Source: Micropterix aruncella
Lineage: Eukaryota; Arthropoda; Insecta; Lepidoptera; Micropterigidae
NCBI GenBank assembly: GCA_944548615.1
Contig: OX155961.1
Location: 22,586,773 to 22,650,772, forward strand
DNA length: 64,000 bases
Direction: 5' to 3'
Position numbers and translations under genes: made by a program. A model generated the notes under the pieces. It did not search any database. It saw nothing but the letters and a program-made list of their open reading frames with translations, and was not told the origin of the DNA. This document shows, piece after piece, positions 42,786-55,734 of the stretch (positions are counted from its first letter, which is position 1; the number at the start of each line of letters is the position of its first letter).

Positions 42786-42943
42786 TCTATATTGACGAGA
42801 CTGTCAAAATTGATGACTTACAGAAGTTTTTTGAGGTATTTGAACAATTGTACAGATTGCTCGTTTCTGCGATGAGAACGCGCGCGCGACCCATGCAATT
42901 TCCTCGAATCAAATCAAAACAAGTTTGTGTTTTCAAAACTTAG
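42786..42943 (+). other. Orphan coding-like patch
   Basis: The frame beyond the A2 head reads YIDETVKIDDLQKFFEVFEQ then LYRLLVSAMRT and stops at 42941-42943. It is helical and protein-like, with no recognised family. The ATG at 42710 lies in A2 sequence and is not its start. Confidence 0.25.
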
Positions 42944-42959
42944 TTGTTTACTCATTTTG

Positions 42960-44770
<1,811 letters not shown>

Positions 44771-44878
44771 CATAATATAATATCCAAATTGGAAACCAGC
44801 GATTACCAAATCGGTGTAACATTCTGTGCAAAAAAAAATAACGTTTTGCAACTACAATTATGTAAAGTAATTCAAAGA

Positions 44879-45050
44879 TCTGATAGATAGATAGAAATTC
44901 TTTATTTCACCTTATAAAGCTAAAACATACAACAGACAGATTTATTTCTAAAATTACAATCTCTAACAGACAACTTCGTGGAAGAGAAAATATTTAGGTG
45001 CTAGTAGAGTAAAAACAAAAAAACGTTATAATTAACAATAATATATTAAC
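44879..45050 (-). mobile_element. Possible LINE 3' end with (CTAT)n tail
   Basis: GATAGATAGATAGAAATTCTTTATTTCACC has the look of other reversed LINE tails here (tandem motif, then 'tttattt'). No coding part was found upstream on minus, so this is a suggestion only. Confidence 0.35.
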
Positions 45051-45054
45051 TCGA

Positions 45055-45290
45055 CGTGGAAACTCATCAACGGTCAATAGCACAGAAACGAAATGTTGTA
45101 TACGCATTTAATTATGATATCCCGTTCTACGTTTCACCGTAACAGGGCTGCTGCACCCAGGTTGGCTTTCAACGAGGGTACTCCTCAACGGTCAACAGCA
45201 CATAAACGAAATTTTGTATACGCATTCAATTATTATAGCTCGTTCTAAGTTTCACCATGACATGGCTGCTACTCTTTAAAAAAATGGAGT
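45055..45290 (-). repeat. Two 119-bp-family units
   Basis: Reverse complement of the units at 54267-54626: CAACGGTCAA(T/C)AGCACA, ATACGCAT(T/C), AATTAT, GTTCTA(C/A)GTTTCACC. Two units are about 125 bp apart. Confidence 0.7.
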
Positions 45291-45830
45291 TTGACTATTA
45301 TGTAATAGGTATAGGAAGAACATACAGCTAATAGTATTATAAAGTCAGAACAGCAGTGAAAAATAACAGTAGCAATCGAGACAGTAAGCGCTTGCCTATT
45401 CAGATTGTTGGCAAAAATAGTTAAAAAATAATAATGTTAATAGTATTGTGGAAATCTGTTTAGATAACAGTGCACCATCATGAGAAAGTGGATAGAAGAT
45501 ATTATGTAATGCCACCTTTCGTTTGTCGCTGGAAATCGTACAACACAATTCGTCTCTAAACCAATTTCCTTCGGTTCAATGATTACATAATTTGTGTATC
45601 GCCCGTCCAATATTGTCGGATTGGATCTGTGCCAGCCGTATTGGGACAGCAATCAAATCAATGTGGCATAATTCCCATGCCCGTGATAACTCATAACTAG
45701 GTGCAATATGAAACGATAACTAGATTACCTTTTTATATACACTCGGGAGTAATATATCCGGGTCACTAATACAAACCTTAATATCTCGGAAACTAAATAA
45801 CTTACTTCTAACTTCTCGAAGAAAAGTAAG
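45291..45830. other. Unassigned
   Basis: The minus ORF 45437-45652 is unassigned. Nothing else. Confidence 0.3.
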
Positions 45831-46830
45831 TTTTTTCTCCTGAATATTCCCGATCGTGGTGTGATAAGTAAGGGGCTGTCCACATTTTACGTATACACGT
45901 TTTTGGGATTTTCGAGCCTCCCTCCCTCCCCCCTCCCTCATGTCAACAGACGTAATAAGCAGCCTGACCCCCCTCCCCCTCCTCAAGATTACGTAATCAA
46001 CCGAATTTGCGGAAAATGGGAAGAATCGTAAACTCAGCGTTTGTAAAGTGTTTAAAGGCGGTAAGTGATTTTAAAAATGTATTTTATTAATCCAAATTTA
46101 TTACAAAATCTCAAACTCTTTGGTTTATGAGAAACTCCATGTGTAAATCCGCCATAGTTGATGCGCCACAAGACCGCGTTAATCTTTCCGCGATGGAGTT
46201 AAAGCGTGCAGCGGCGCGCTAGTCCAGAGTTGCAGACGCAGAGCGGCCACCGGATTGCCAGCGAGCGCAGGAACAGGCCCGGCGCCCGGGCCACTCAATC
46301 GCAGACGAGCGCGTGGACTATCAAGCACATCGCGCAAACGGGTATCTTCGGCGCGGCACTGCGCTATTTCCGTGCAGGTTTAACAAAATTTGCCATGCGG
46401 TGACCAAAGTTGATTACGTAATCAGGACAGGCACGCACTCCCCCCCAGCACAACGTAATCAAGCGTAAGCCTTAGCTACAAGCCCCCCTCTCGGTGATTA
46501 CGTAATATGTGGACGGCCCCTTGTGATACCGTACATATATCCAGCAGCGTAGGTATCCTGAAAATATACTTTATTGCAGTAATGTAAGTTTGTAATATAA
46601 TTGTAAGTACCTAATGTAAGTTTTTTCTCCCGAATGTTCCCGGAGTAATGATACCGTACTTATATCCAGCAGTAGGTATATCCGTACATACAGGTATATT
46701 CTCCAAGTATTTTTTTCTCCCGAATGTTCCCGACCGTTGCGTCACAGTAGATATATATCTACTGTGGTTGCGTCGTCTGATAAGTAATGATACCATACAT
46801 ATATCGAGCAACGTCAGTATGTTGAAAATA
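45831..46830 (+). repeat. Tandem unit (TTTTTTCTCC...) interrupted by a TIR element
   Basis: TTTTTTCTCC(T/C)GAAT(A/G)TTCCCG starts at 45831, 46621 and 46711. Each is followed by GTGATACC or ATGATACC and CATATATC(C/G)AGCA. The first unit is opened by the element at 45870-46522; the related phrase at 46779-46805 shows the uninterrupted arrangement. Confidence 0.65.
45870..46522. mobile_element. 653-bp DNA element with 24-bp terminal inverted repeats
   Basis: The left end AAGGGGCTGTCCACATTTTACGTA pairs with the right end (AAGGGGCCGTCCACATATTACGTA when reversed), 22 of 24 identical. Further inside, CGTAATC/GATTACG words recur, and C-rich tracts lie near each end. The centre (46140-46420) is GC-rich, unlike the rest, and holds an uncharacterised 65-codon ORF. 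No transposase. The target duplication is unclear (at most 'GT'), so superfamily is not assigned. Confidence 0.75.
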
Positions 46831-47339
46831 GATAGGCTGATAAGTCAGATAATGGATGAAGCATTATAAATTTCTCCTTTATCCAAGCTTCAAAAGCGAC
46901 CTCTCATCAACTTCGCGAATTTAGATGAAAGGCCATTCTACTCGCACCTGTCTACCTTCCGGCATCCACCCGCCCTATCTATTCATCTTTAACCTATTTT
47001 CGAGGTGAGGTCACTGACTTTGTTTTGCTTTTGTTCAGTGACTCATTTTCGTGAAAATTTACCGACAGCGAGCGTTTATTAGAAAGCCATTGTTAGCACT
47101 TCGAACGCCCGACGTTGTTTTCGCTAACGGATGTGAGGACGTGCTCAGAAAGTAAACAAATGTGCGAAATCGCTAATGTAGAAAATAGTCGAAGCAATGC
47201 AGAGAATTCTAGCTTAGAAATTATAGACTTGGCACAGTTTACCAGTTGTCTAAAACATTACACATATTTTAGATGAAAAAAAAAGAAAGGTTGTGAATAT
47301 AGAGCCTTGCTATGTTAAAATCGATATCTATTCACATCC
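46831..47339. other. Unassigned
   Basis: No recognisable coding or repeat. Mixed composition. Confidence 0.3.
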
Positions 47340-47740
47340 TTAGTCTGCAATCAGTTACTAGTTGGTTTATCACATCTGCGCTATGGTATTGTCTATCGCA
47401 CACCAACAGTGTATTCACTCTGCAGAAAAGAGCCATACGAGCGATAGTGGGTATTGGTCCACTATAGCCGTGTCGTGAAAACTTCCAAAAACTGGGGATA
47501 TTGACTCTATATGCAATTGTCGGTCAAGAAGCTTTTTGAGAATTCTATTGCAATAAGAACTCGATAATATTACACGAGGAAGTACATTCGGTATGACACC
47601 AGGAATAAAACCCACTATTGCCAACCGATCATACCACTTACGGCGAAGTACAAGGCGACTAGTCTCTATTTAGGACTTACACTTAATAATAAATTAAAGG
47701 CGATTAAAAACATAGATTTTTTTAAAGATTCATCTGAGTC
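47340..47740 (+). pseudogene. LINE C-terminus, same family as 13318-14550
   Basis: Plus-strand reading with several stops gives LQKRAIRAIVGIGP*PCRENF, QKLGILTLYAIVGQEAF, EFYCNKNSIILHEEVH, matching residue by residue the minus-strand LINE near 13935-13700. It is a second, more decayed copy in the opposite orientation. It keeps QKR where the first copy has a stop. Confidence 0.8.
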
Positions 47741-47780
47741 ACCATATACACGCATAACGCATAAAACCATATTAGGTAAT

Positions 47781-48431
47781 ATGAAATCGAAGACTATCGC
47801 GGTTGTTTGGCATTATAAATAGGATAAAAAGAATTTACTGCGTGAATTTTGTAGCACCCGACGTTTCGGGGGCGTTGCAGCCGCCGTTATCCAGGGTAGA
47901 CTAAAGTACTGTCAATCGTCATCCGTTGTTCTGCGGGTATGCGGCAAACTACTGCTGTTACTTCGCAAATTATAACGGTGATGGGGCGGCGAGGTGGGCG
48001 CGCGCGAATTCTGAAAAACCGTCGTGCACACAACATTCACTGTATCCTGTGTCACGTCCTTGCGCTCGGGGATGGCCATTGAAAACATTTTAAGAAGAGG
48101 GTTCCACGTAGTAGAGAGCTTGTAACCTTCGTCTACGGTTTATAGCCACTCGACTATACATCAGAGCTGTTAAAAACGTTCAACGAGAAAAATCTTCGAT
48201 CTGCGAACATATATTGGATAGCGGAAGTAACCCCTGGGGGCAATTTCAAAATCCCATTGTTCTATCCAAAGAACAGTTGTACTTTTCCCGCATGATCCGG
48301 GAGGCCATTGAAATAAAAAGAACCCCGAACTTCAATAGAGACGAAGGTTACAAGCTCTCTACTACGTGGAATTCTCTTCTTAAAATGTTTTCAATGATCA
48401 TCGCCGAGCGCAAGTTTGTGACAAAGGCACC
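47781..48431 (+). pseudogene. Penelope-like element: end region plus endonuclease C-terminus
   Basis: It opens with the PLE end (ATCGAAGACTATCGCGGTTG, ...TTTACTGCGTGAATTTTGTAG, CACCCGACGTTTCGG). The frame at about 48140-48431 reads RAVKNVQREKSSICEHILDSG, ...LSKEQLYFSRMIREAIEIKR, NFNRDEGYKLSTTWN, the C-terminal part of the PLE GIY-YIG endonuclease domain (family pattern SSxxEHxxxxGH ... Rxx REAIEIxKxxxNxNRxxGxxLxxxW). A 73-bp stretch at 48062-48134 is the inverted copy of 48339-48411, giving a fold-back around the fragment. The reverse transcriptase is absent, so it is non-functional. Confidence 0.8.
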
Positions 48432-49010
48432 GGGAAAGGTACCAACGGGCAGCCTCGCCCCCTGACTACCAGTTTGGAAGGATATCTCCGTCTGGAGTTA
48501 ACCTTCAGGATACCTCCATCCTTTCGACTGGTTACGGGTCCGAAGTCGCTTACGCGGCTTCTATCTGTTGTATTTCAGCGGTAATTCAATTTGAATTTAT
48601 CACGGACCTGGGCGTTCTTTGCCCGTAGTGCCACACGGGATCGAGTGGCCCAAGGTCATTTCAAGAGTGGCATGACAACAGGTGAACATCCACACCCGCT
48701 GCTTAGGAGACAATGTATTTCCATAGTCTCCAGACTCCTTCAGCAATTAGTCAGAGTGCACAACCAATAGTCAGAGTACACAACCGATTGGGGTCCCCGA
48801 ATGGTGCGCAAACCGTTTAGTAGCGCCAGAATGCAATCTCGCAAGGAGAAACCGATCCATCAGCTTTGAGGCCCGAGACGGACCCGGGGTAGCCTTCGGC
48901 ACGAGGAGGCTTCTGAATAGTAGCTGAATCGTTAGTTGAGCCAATCCGAGAAAAAAATGGATTTTATGGCCCAAGCTGCACGAAACCATTCGCTACCAGC
49001 TATATGTATA
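48432..49010 (-). mobile_element. Family A2 element, 3' part missing
   Basis: On minus, the head (GGTAGCGAATGGTTTCGTGC) is near 49003 and the body matches the copy at 3220-3775. It ends abruptly at the PLE coding fragment (GGGAAAGGTACC at 48433) without its 3' end. A 16-bp tandem 'agtcagagtacacaacca' lies near 48750-48785. The loss of the 3' rather than the 5' end is unusual for this family and implies later breakage. Confidence 0.75.
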
Positions 49011-49400
49011 AGTGGGAGGCAATATAACAGCTTTCGTAAATGAGGCACGCTGAGCGTCCGCTGCGGTGGATTTTCTCGGAAGCGTATCTCGCCGCCTCCG
49101 CGCTATCGGGTGTCCCCAGATAACTGCGATAAATTATATCGCACGTTTGGCACCGCACTGCGACGGCAACCCCCCTGTAAACCACCCACGGCCTATCAGC
49201 CACTGCTGCACCAGTGAGTGGGCAATCACCCTGAAAATTGCGCAATAAAAAGCAAGAATGTAAAATATGCAGGCGATATTGCGTCAATACAAATTCGAAG
49301 AAGAATTTCTATTAGTAAACATAATATATTTAAAGTTGAATAGCTATTTTATTAAAACCATGCTCGATACCGAAGTTTCTCATATAATTTCGCTCTCGCT
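49011..49400. other. Unassigned
   Basis: GC-richer patch 49050-49210 with overlapping ORFs on both strands, none recognised. Confidence 0.3.
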
Positions 49401-49680
49401 TTTACAGACACTCGAAATAAAAAAAACAAGCCCACCAGCGAGTGAATACAAGATTTGCACAGAGGCATTACGCGTTTCTGGCACCGCGTCTTTACGATTC
49501 CTTCTGCTCATCCTTGGGGAAGGCTAAAGTGCAGAGTTCGATTAGCAGATTGACTCTGAAAAAATATATTTTTAAGTGGCTCATGACAAAAAGTAGAAGC
49601 CAGTGCGAAGAAATGGTGAATCACATCCTGACTTACATAGGCCATATTTGACATATCTGTCACCTGATACTTGACAAGAA
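49401..49680 (+). pseudogene. LINE C-terminal scrap (TRFAQRHYAFLAP type)
   Basis: 49442-49651 reads NTRFAQRHYAFLAPRLYDSF, CSSLGKAKVQSSISRLTLKK, YIFKWLMTKSR. Same group as 30400, 37473 and 58340. The short upstream part is frame-broken. Confidence 0.7.
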
Positions 49681-51367
49681 ATATATTTCGGTTGATTATG
49701 TTTAAAATAAATTAATAATATTATATTCATTAATTAGATTTACAAATTTATATGTGCATAGTAAGTAAACTATTTAGGTTACTTAATTTATTGGTCATTT
49801 TAGTAATTTATTTATCTATATATTAATTTATTTTACTTATCTATAAATATAAATATTTTCATTTTCTTTATTTAATATTAGTTCTTTATTTACATACACA
49901 TTTACATATTATATTAACCTTAAATTTTTTAAGAATGAATGAGCGATCGGAATGAATGAATGAAAAAACATAAAGAGTGAAGTCACTATGTCTTAAATAC
50001 TATCACCCCAAAACAGATATACAATCTAGTGGGGTGATAAAATCCACACAAACTTAATCATATCTGCTTCGCAAAAAAAAATTGTTAAAATATTATTCTT
50101 TATAGTTTTGTTATTTTTTTTTGCCAAAATCAATTTTATTGTATTAAATAATTTTATAAAATAAAAAATAATTTAAAAAATAATTCTCTGATCTCGTATT
50201 TTTATCGGTCTTCTCACAGCGAAGCTACACGCTCGATATTTATTGTGATCCCCGTGCAGGATCATGATATTTTCGAGCGTATAGTACAGCGTATCACGGA
50301 TCGTGATACGGATCACAGGATTTCTAGAAATCTAGAAATCAAAGATCTGGATCAAGTATAGGGCAATTTATATCGAGCTCCTAGTCTCTACTCGATATTC
50401 ATAATGTCAGTATTAATTCTGTCGAATGCTAAACGAGACGGTTTCCGGCATGTCGAGACTGTCCATCGTGTGCGTGCTCAGTTGCATCCGTGCGACACCT
50501 CCCCAGTTACTCCCCGTCTACCTAACACATTGTTTACGAACAATCTCACGCTCAATATTAAGTCCCTCGCTAAAATGGATATTTCTTTCTTATCTAAATT
50601 TATTTTAGCGTGTTTACAACGCTTTCTCTCCTCGTCAGTTAGTGGACCGGGAATGTAAAATTAACCAAGCAGATGCCGATAAGCAACCTTTTTTATAAAT
50701 CGACCGACTTTGAGAAGTGCATTTTTCAGTAGTACCTGCTTGTCTTTTTGTTGCAATTGCTACAAGTACTAGCTAATCTATTAGATAGAAAATAGACAAA
50801 AATAAAAAAGAAAAAAAAACCCAAAGATTAAAATTTAAAACTGTAAATAGACAAAGACTATGTAATAGAACTACAAATGCTGAAAATTAGGGGTATCCTC
50901 GGGATATCTCTTATCGTGGTTTTCAGGACACAACTATTTTTACAGATACATGTACAGGAAACCACAATTGAATGATATTAAAATAAAATAAACAAAATCA
51001 AATAAATCTAAAAAATCAAAATAATCAAAATCAAAAAATTCCAAAAACCAAAATGCTAAAAAATTTTAATATTTAACATCAAACAATCAAGACACATACT
51101 TATAAAAAAACAAAAAACAATACAAATAATCAAATTATCAAGTAATTATTCTAAAATAAAATAAAAATATGACTTCTAAACTTCTTATTTTAAGAATAAA
51201 CTCTTATATAGTGGTCCTTAAATACTCCTAACTGATTTCGATTGAAATGCTATTCATAACCGATTACATACAACCGCAGAATAATAGGAGAAGCTGCACT
51301 GGAAATTTGTAGTTTTGTGCTTGGGTATTTTGGCAAATTGTTCACGTGGCCGTCTTGAATGGACATG
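49681..51367. other. AT-rich, no recognised feature
   Basis: 50255-50345 contains self-complementary words (GTATCACGGATCGTGATAC). ORFs 50404-50658 and 50426-50608 overlap in two frames and are unassigned. The A-rich stretch 50770-51180 has the composition of a LINE 3' UTR on the minus strand, ahead of the RT at 51368. Confidence 0.35.
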
Positions 51368-51960
51368 TCAGGACTCAAATCGTAAATTTCCATCAAATAG
51401 AATACCCAGGTTTTTAGTCGTAGTGACCAGTGGTATTGGCCAACTCTTCACCATTATTGGAAGAGAGCCATAGTTGGCAATTTTAGTCCTGCCCTGTTTT
51501 GACCCAATAATCATAAAACATGACTTCACCGGGTTGATTTGTAAGGGGCTATCTAGACGATCAAGCATGCTTGTCAAGCATCGCGTCCCGGACTGGGAGG
51601 GGATCGTAAACCACAGGAAATATGCAATTTGTTAATTTTATTATTTACCTAAAATGCCTAATTTTGTAGTTTATACCAGGGAATCACGCCATTCATCAAT
51701 CGATTACGTCTAATTAACTTGACTCCCTGGTATAAAACTACTAAATTAGTCATTTTTAATAAACATTTATTTAAAAAATGCATATTTTATACGGTTCACG
51801 ATCCCCTCCCCGCCCGCGACGCGATGCTTGACAAGTATGCTTGATCGGCTAGAGAGCCCTTAGTGGACCAAGCGGATAACCTTCAAGATCGGCATTAATT
51901 GGGCTGACTGCTGAAAATGGACAATTCGTGTCTATAGGTATATGGTGTTTTTTGCAATGC
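51368..51960 (-). pseudogene. LINE reverse transcriptase fragment split by a MITE
   Basis: Minus-strand reading: SPINADLEG (51880-51910), then a frameshifted LSAWSTK, then after the MITE LQINPVKSCFMIIGSKQGRT and VTTTKNLGILFDGNLRFES. This is the thumb region of a CR1/Jockey-type reverse transcriptase (pattern: iN.DL..l..Ws..n.L.iNp.Ks ... vknLGv.fD..L.f). The 5' and 3' parts are missing. Confidence 0.8.
51542..51862. mobile_element. 321-bp palindromic MITE
   Basis: The ends are TAAGGGGCTATCTAG and CTAGAGAGCCCTTA, followed inward by GATCAAGCATGCTTGTCAAG against GATCAAGCATACTTGTCAAG. The inner part (TACCAGGGA...TCCCTGGTA) is also inverted, so nearly the whole element folds on itself. It interrupts the LINE reverse transcriptase, which fixes its boundaries to within a few bases. 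Superfamily not assigned. Confidence 0.8.
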
Positions 51961-52056
51961 TTATGATTATATCCCGGTTAATTTCACTATGATTTAAATT
52001 AAGATGGTATTCATTAGATTAATAATAAAGTTACGACAGTAATGAAAGTACCTATA

Positions 52057-53050
52057 TTCAGTATTCAGTATTCAATTTATTTATTCAGAATATACAATAT
52101 GAGAATGAATAGAAGCAATAAAATTACAGCTAGTTATCGTATATGAGAATTCTTCAGATGTTAGTAATATATTGATATAGATATACAATTAATAGCGCAG
52201 AAATATTGATTTGACAATAGCGTTGACTTAATTCGGCTTTACACGACAGACAAATATAAATAAAAAAAAGAACAAAAACAGAAATGATTCCATGTACATG
52301 GGTATACATATAAAATAAATGATTATTATCAACATATTAATAGTCATCTTAGGCACTCTATACAAAAATAATCACACAATAGAAAGTATCAAAACAACAT
52401 TGGAATAAAAAAAACAACGAATGTATATAGATGGTCTGGTGTGTTACGTTAAACATTGTAATCTACATAAATTTTAAATATTAAATTATGATATTATATT
52501 TTTTGTTGTTGTTGTTGACAAATTATGTTTTTTTTGTTTTTTTATAAAATTAAACAATAAAACGAAAATGATGTAGACGAAAGTTTCTTAATAATGTTAA
52601 TCCCATTTACATAAAAGAACTGGCATGCTCAAAAAAATCACCCAGCTTATAGAAAGCATGTGTGGATTGCAGCTTTTGTTTAATATACCTTTCAAACGCC
52701 TTTGTTTCCATCTTTTTTGTTGAGAGTGGTAGCTGGTTAAAGAGCTTGAAGCTCAAATATCCAAAGGACTTTTGTGTCTGCGTAAGGCGTACTTTAGGCA
52801 GGATAGCATCATCACGTCTGCGTGTATTGTGGGAGTGCATATTCCGGTTTATTCCTTGTTCGTTAATATTAGATTTAGCATATAGTAGACATTTTAAAAC
52901 ATATTCAGACGTAAAAGTCAGTATTTTGTACTTAATAAAGTATGATTCGCAGTGCGTATATCATGGGATAATCCTGCAATTGCTCTCAGTGTACTTTTCT
53001 GTAAAACGAAAACCCTAGAACAGTCTATATTGTGTATTACATCAATACAT
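52057..53050 (-). pseudogene. LINE C-terminus with (CTGAATA)n tail
   Basis: On minus: VFVLQKSTLRAIAGLSHDIR (near 52990), then frame-broken, then 52840-52607 NMHSHNTRRRDDAILPKVRLTQ, TQKSFGYLSFKLFNQLPLST. A 3' UTR of about 520 bp follows, ending in repeated CTGAATA (plus view TATTCAGTATTCAGTATTCA at 52059-52078). The plus ORF 52662-53018 is its shadow. Confidence 0.8.
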
Positions 53051-53224
53051 TGAAAATTTTGATTAAAAGTACACATTTAATACCTATTATATTAATCCTT
53101 TCTTGAAACTTGATAATGATAATTATACTGCTCAAAATTGGTATTCTAGCCAAAGATGCAAATTCATACTTTATCGAGGTAAAACTAATTTTAATACATC
53201 CAAGAGCGGTTTATCAGCCAACTT

Positions 53225-53502
53225 GATGTTCAATTTTAATGCTGAATTTATAATGGGAATCGCTGTTTATTTTTTTGAGGGCCACATTTTAAGGTAATTT
53301 AGTTTTATGAGCATTTTACTACAACGTTTAAATAATTTATTGTACGCGTATTATTAGAGACCTGTTCACACTAGAACCGGTTAGTCGCAGTTGGGTGACA
53401 GAATTGGATAAGTTTGAGGTTAAGGTTTTGCCATTCGGTTCCTGTTATTTTTGTAAGCCAAATCAATGTTTTATAGAAGTTTATTCTCAAATAAATAAAT
53501 TG
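53225..53502 (+). repeat. Family F, diverged copy
   Basis: GGCCACATTTTAAGGTAATTTAG, CACTAGAACCGGTTAGTCGC, TTTTGCCATTCGGTTCCTGT and the tail CAAATAAATAAATT follow the order of 37985-38362 with many substitutions and a missing 5' part. Confidence 0.75.
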
Positions 53503-53629
53503 TACAAGCATATATGTATGTAGATGTACGAATACAAGATCCTTCACCCCAGACAGATATAAAATTGGCACGCACGACATTGATTACACATCTCTAATAG
53601 TTTTCATTTTACCGCCGAATGCAAATATA

Positions 53630-53970
53630 AAAAATCGGTTATGTATCCCCAAGACTTTCCTGGCAAGTAGAACCCCCGCTTCCCCCGCGAGCGCTAACAA
53701 GCTCCCATCGCGCCCATTCATAGTGTATTTGTAGTATTTTCCGTGGTAATAAAATAATAAATTTCCAAAAGTGACGCAGATTTTTTTTTAATATGGTGTA
53801 TTTTAAATATTATTTGTATCGCTTTTATACAAGATACTCCACCCAAAATTTCATCTAATGTGATTTCGTGTCATCAAGGCATCAGTGTAACGAATTTCAA
53901 GTCACTAAGTCAAATATTTTGAGATTGCGTATTACTAGTGCGCCCTCTGGTGAGTTTCAATGTATTTCAA
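53630..53970 (+). repeat. Family D/B-related block
   Basis: CCCCAAGACTTTCCTGGCAAG echoes 7690-7715 and 61955. GTAGTATTTTCCGTGGTAAT...ATATGGTG...CAAAATTTCA echoes 62823-62945. The two families are adjacent in this copy. Confidence 0.5.
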
Positions 53971-53989
53971 CCACAATCTTTTCAACTCT

Positions 53990-54905
53990 TGCCATGACCG
54001 AATGATGTCTGCATGCCAAATTTCTGCTTAATCGGATGAAGCGTTTGGGCGGTTTCTTGGAAGAATACACACACACACAGTCAGACAGACAAACAGACAG
54101 ACTTCAGACTGCAAATTGTCTCGGGGGGTGTAAAAATGTGTATAATGCGTCTTCGTCTCGATTTTTTTAGCGCTTTCACAATATTTTAACTACTCGTCTA
54201 AATAATAGACAAAATTTTAACAAAAAAAAACCGACTCCATTTGTTTTTATAAGTGCAGCATCCATGTCATGATGATACTTAGAATGGGCTATCATAATTC
54301 AATATGTACCTATACAACATTTTGTGTCTGTGCTGTTGACCGTTGAGGAGTTCCCTCGTCGGAAGCCAACCATGGGTGCCGCAGTCCTGTCTTGGCGAGA
54401 CTTAGAACGGGCTGTCGTAATTGAAAGCATATACAAAAGTTCGTGTCTGTGCTGTTGACAGTTGAGGAGTCCCCTCGTCGAGAGCCAACCCTGAGTGCAG
54501 CAGCCATGTTATGATGAAACTTAGAACAGGCTATCATAATTGAATGAGTATACAAAATTTAGTGACTATGCTGTTGACCGTTAAGGAGTCCCCTCGTCGG
54601 GAGCCAACCCAGGGTGTAGAATCAGGTCATGCTTACCATTAAAAAAAATGTATTGTCATACAATTTAACCAGCATGTAAATTTTCAACTTCATATGATAA
54701 GATTTGAGGAGTTCTCTCAATTCCTCATGGATCCCATCATCAGAACAGGATTTTGATAAAAATGAGTCAAATCTGTAGGTATATCCTCTCAAATAAACAA
54801 AGAATTTTTTAAATTGATTCATAAATCGCAGAGTTCTGAGGTAACCTTTAAAAAAAAAGATACAACCGAATTGATAACCTTGTCTTTTTTTTGAAGTCGG
54901 TTAAA
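53990..54905 (+). repeat. Composite repeat with three 119-bp tandem units
   Basis: The units start near 54267, 54389 and 54509; TGCTGTTGAC recurs at 54331, 54450 and 54569 (period 119). On both sides lie AACCGACT(T/C)C words: plus at 54225, reversed at 54890-54903. An (AC)n/(AGAC)n patch is at 54068-54105. Reversed units occur at 45055-45290. No autonomous partner recognised. Confidence 0.7.
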
Positions 54906-55371
54906 AATGTTCTGAATTACGCAGAATTAGAAAAAGAAAGATACACCATTGTCGAACCAATTTGACTGCGGTTTAACTATTCGCACCTTATCCGGAGCAC
55001 AGCGATTTGTGAGCAAATAGAGCAGTTTTGGCCTATTATCTATGCCCCTCACGCACGCTCTACGCATATAACGGACATTAAGTCGCCAGCTATAAGCAAA
55101 ACCTTCGCATGCTATCACCATAAACCCTAATACTCACGTTGCCACTTACGTTCAAATGGCTGTGTAATTCGTGAGTCAATCGACGTTTTCTTCTTCTTGT
55201 GTCATGGTTACTAGCGAACTGAGTCCACCGATGGTGCATTTCTCTTCTATCCCATTTGTAGGTAGGTTAATGAAAGCTAGGTACACTGTTTGTAGTATAT
55301 TCCATAACACAAACTTTTGTTACAATACATGAAGGCTCGCCTAGGATTCTTAGCAAATTTTACCATCTAGG
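54906..55371. other. Unassigned
   Basis: The minus ORF 54927-55121 is unassigned. Nothing else. Confidence 0.3.
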
Positions 55372-55640
55372 GAGTTCTTAAAAAGCTTCCTAGACGGTCA
55401 AAATTGCTTCTCAAGCACTTAAGCTGAACAAGCAACGCTTGACGTGGCTTAACGACATATTAGGCATGCTTGTCAAGCATTTACACTCATTTGTAGGCGC
55501 AACACCTCCGCGTTGCGCGCTGGGGAAAAAATCACGTGCTTATCAAGCAGTTTTGACCGTTTTGGAAGTCCTAAGCATGCTTGTCAAGCATTTACACTCA
55601 TTTGCCAACGCCGCGCGCTGGGAAGATACGGTCCAGAGGC
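55372..55640. repeat. MITE-like block with direct and inverted copies
   Basis: GCATGCTTGTCAAGCATTTACACTCATTTG occurs at 55464 and 55573. GACGGTCAAAATTGCTTCTCAAGC at 55393 is the imperfect inverse of GCTTATCAAGCAGTTTTGACCG at 55530. The GCTTGTCAAGC core is shared with the MITE at 51542-51862. Confidence 0.6.
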
Positions 55641-55734
55641 ATAGTAATTAGGTCGCGTGATCTTACGTTTTGAGGCTACAGGTTTCATTTCCGAATGGGT
55701 CAACATTTTACGTTAGGATAAAATTAACTGATTT

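Noticed and set aside
46206..46403. 65-codon Arg/Gln-rich ORF in the TIR element
   Set aside because: Open only because of local GC content; no transposase or host similarity seen.
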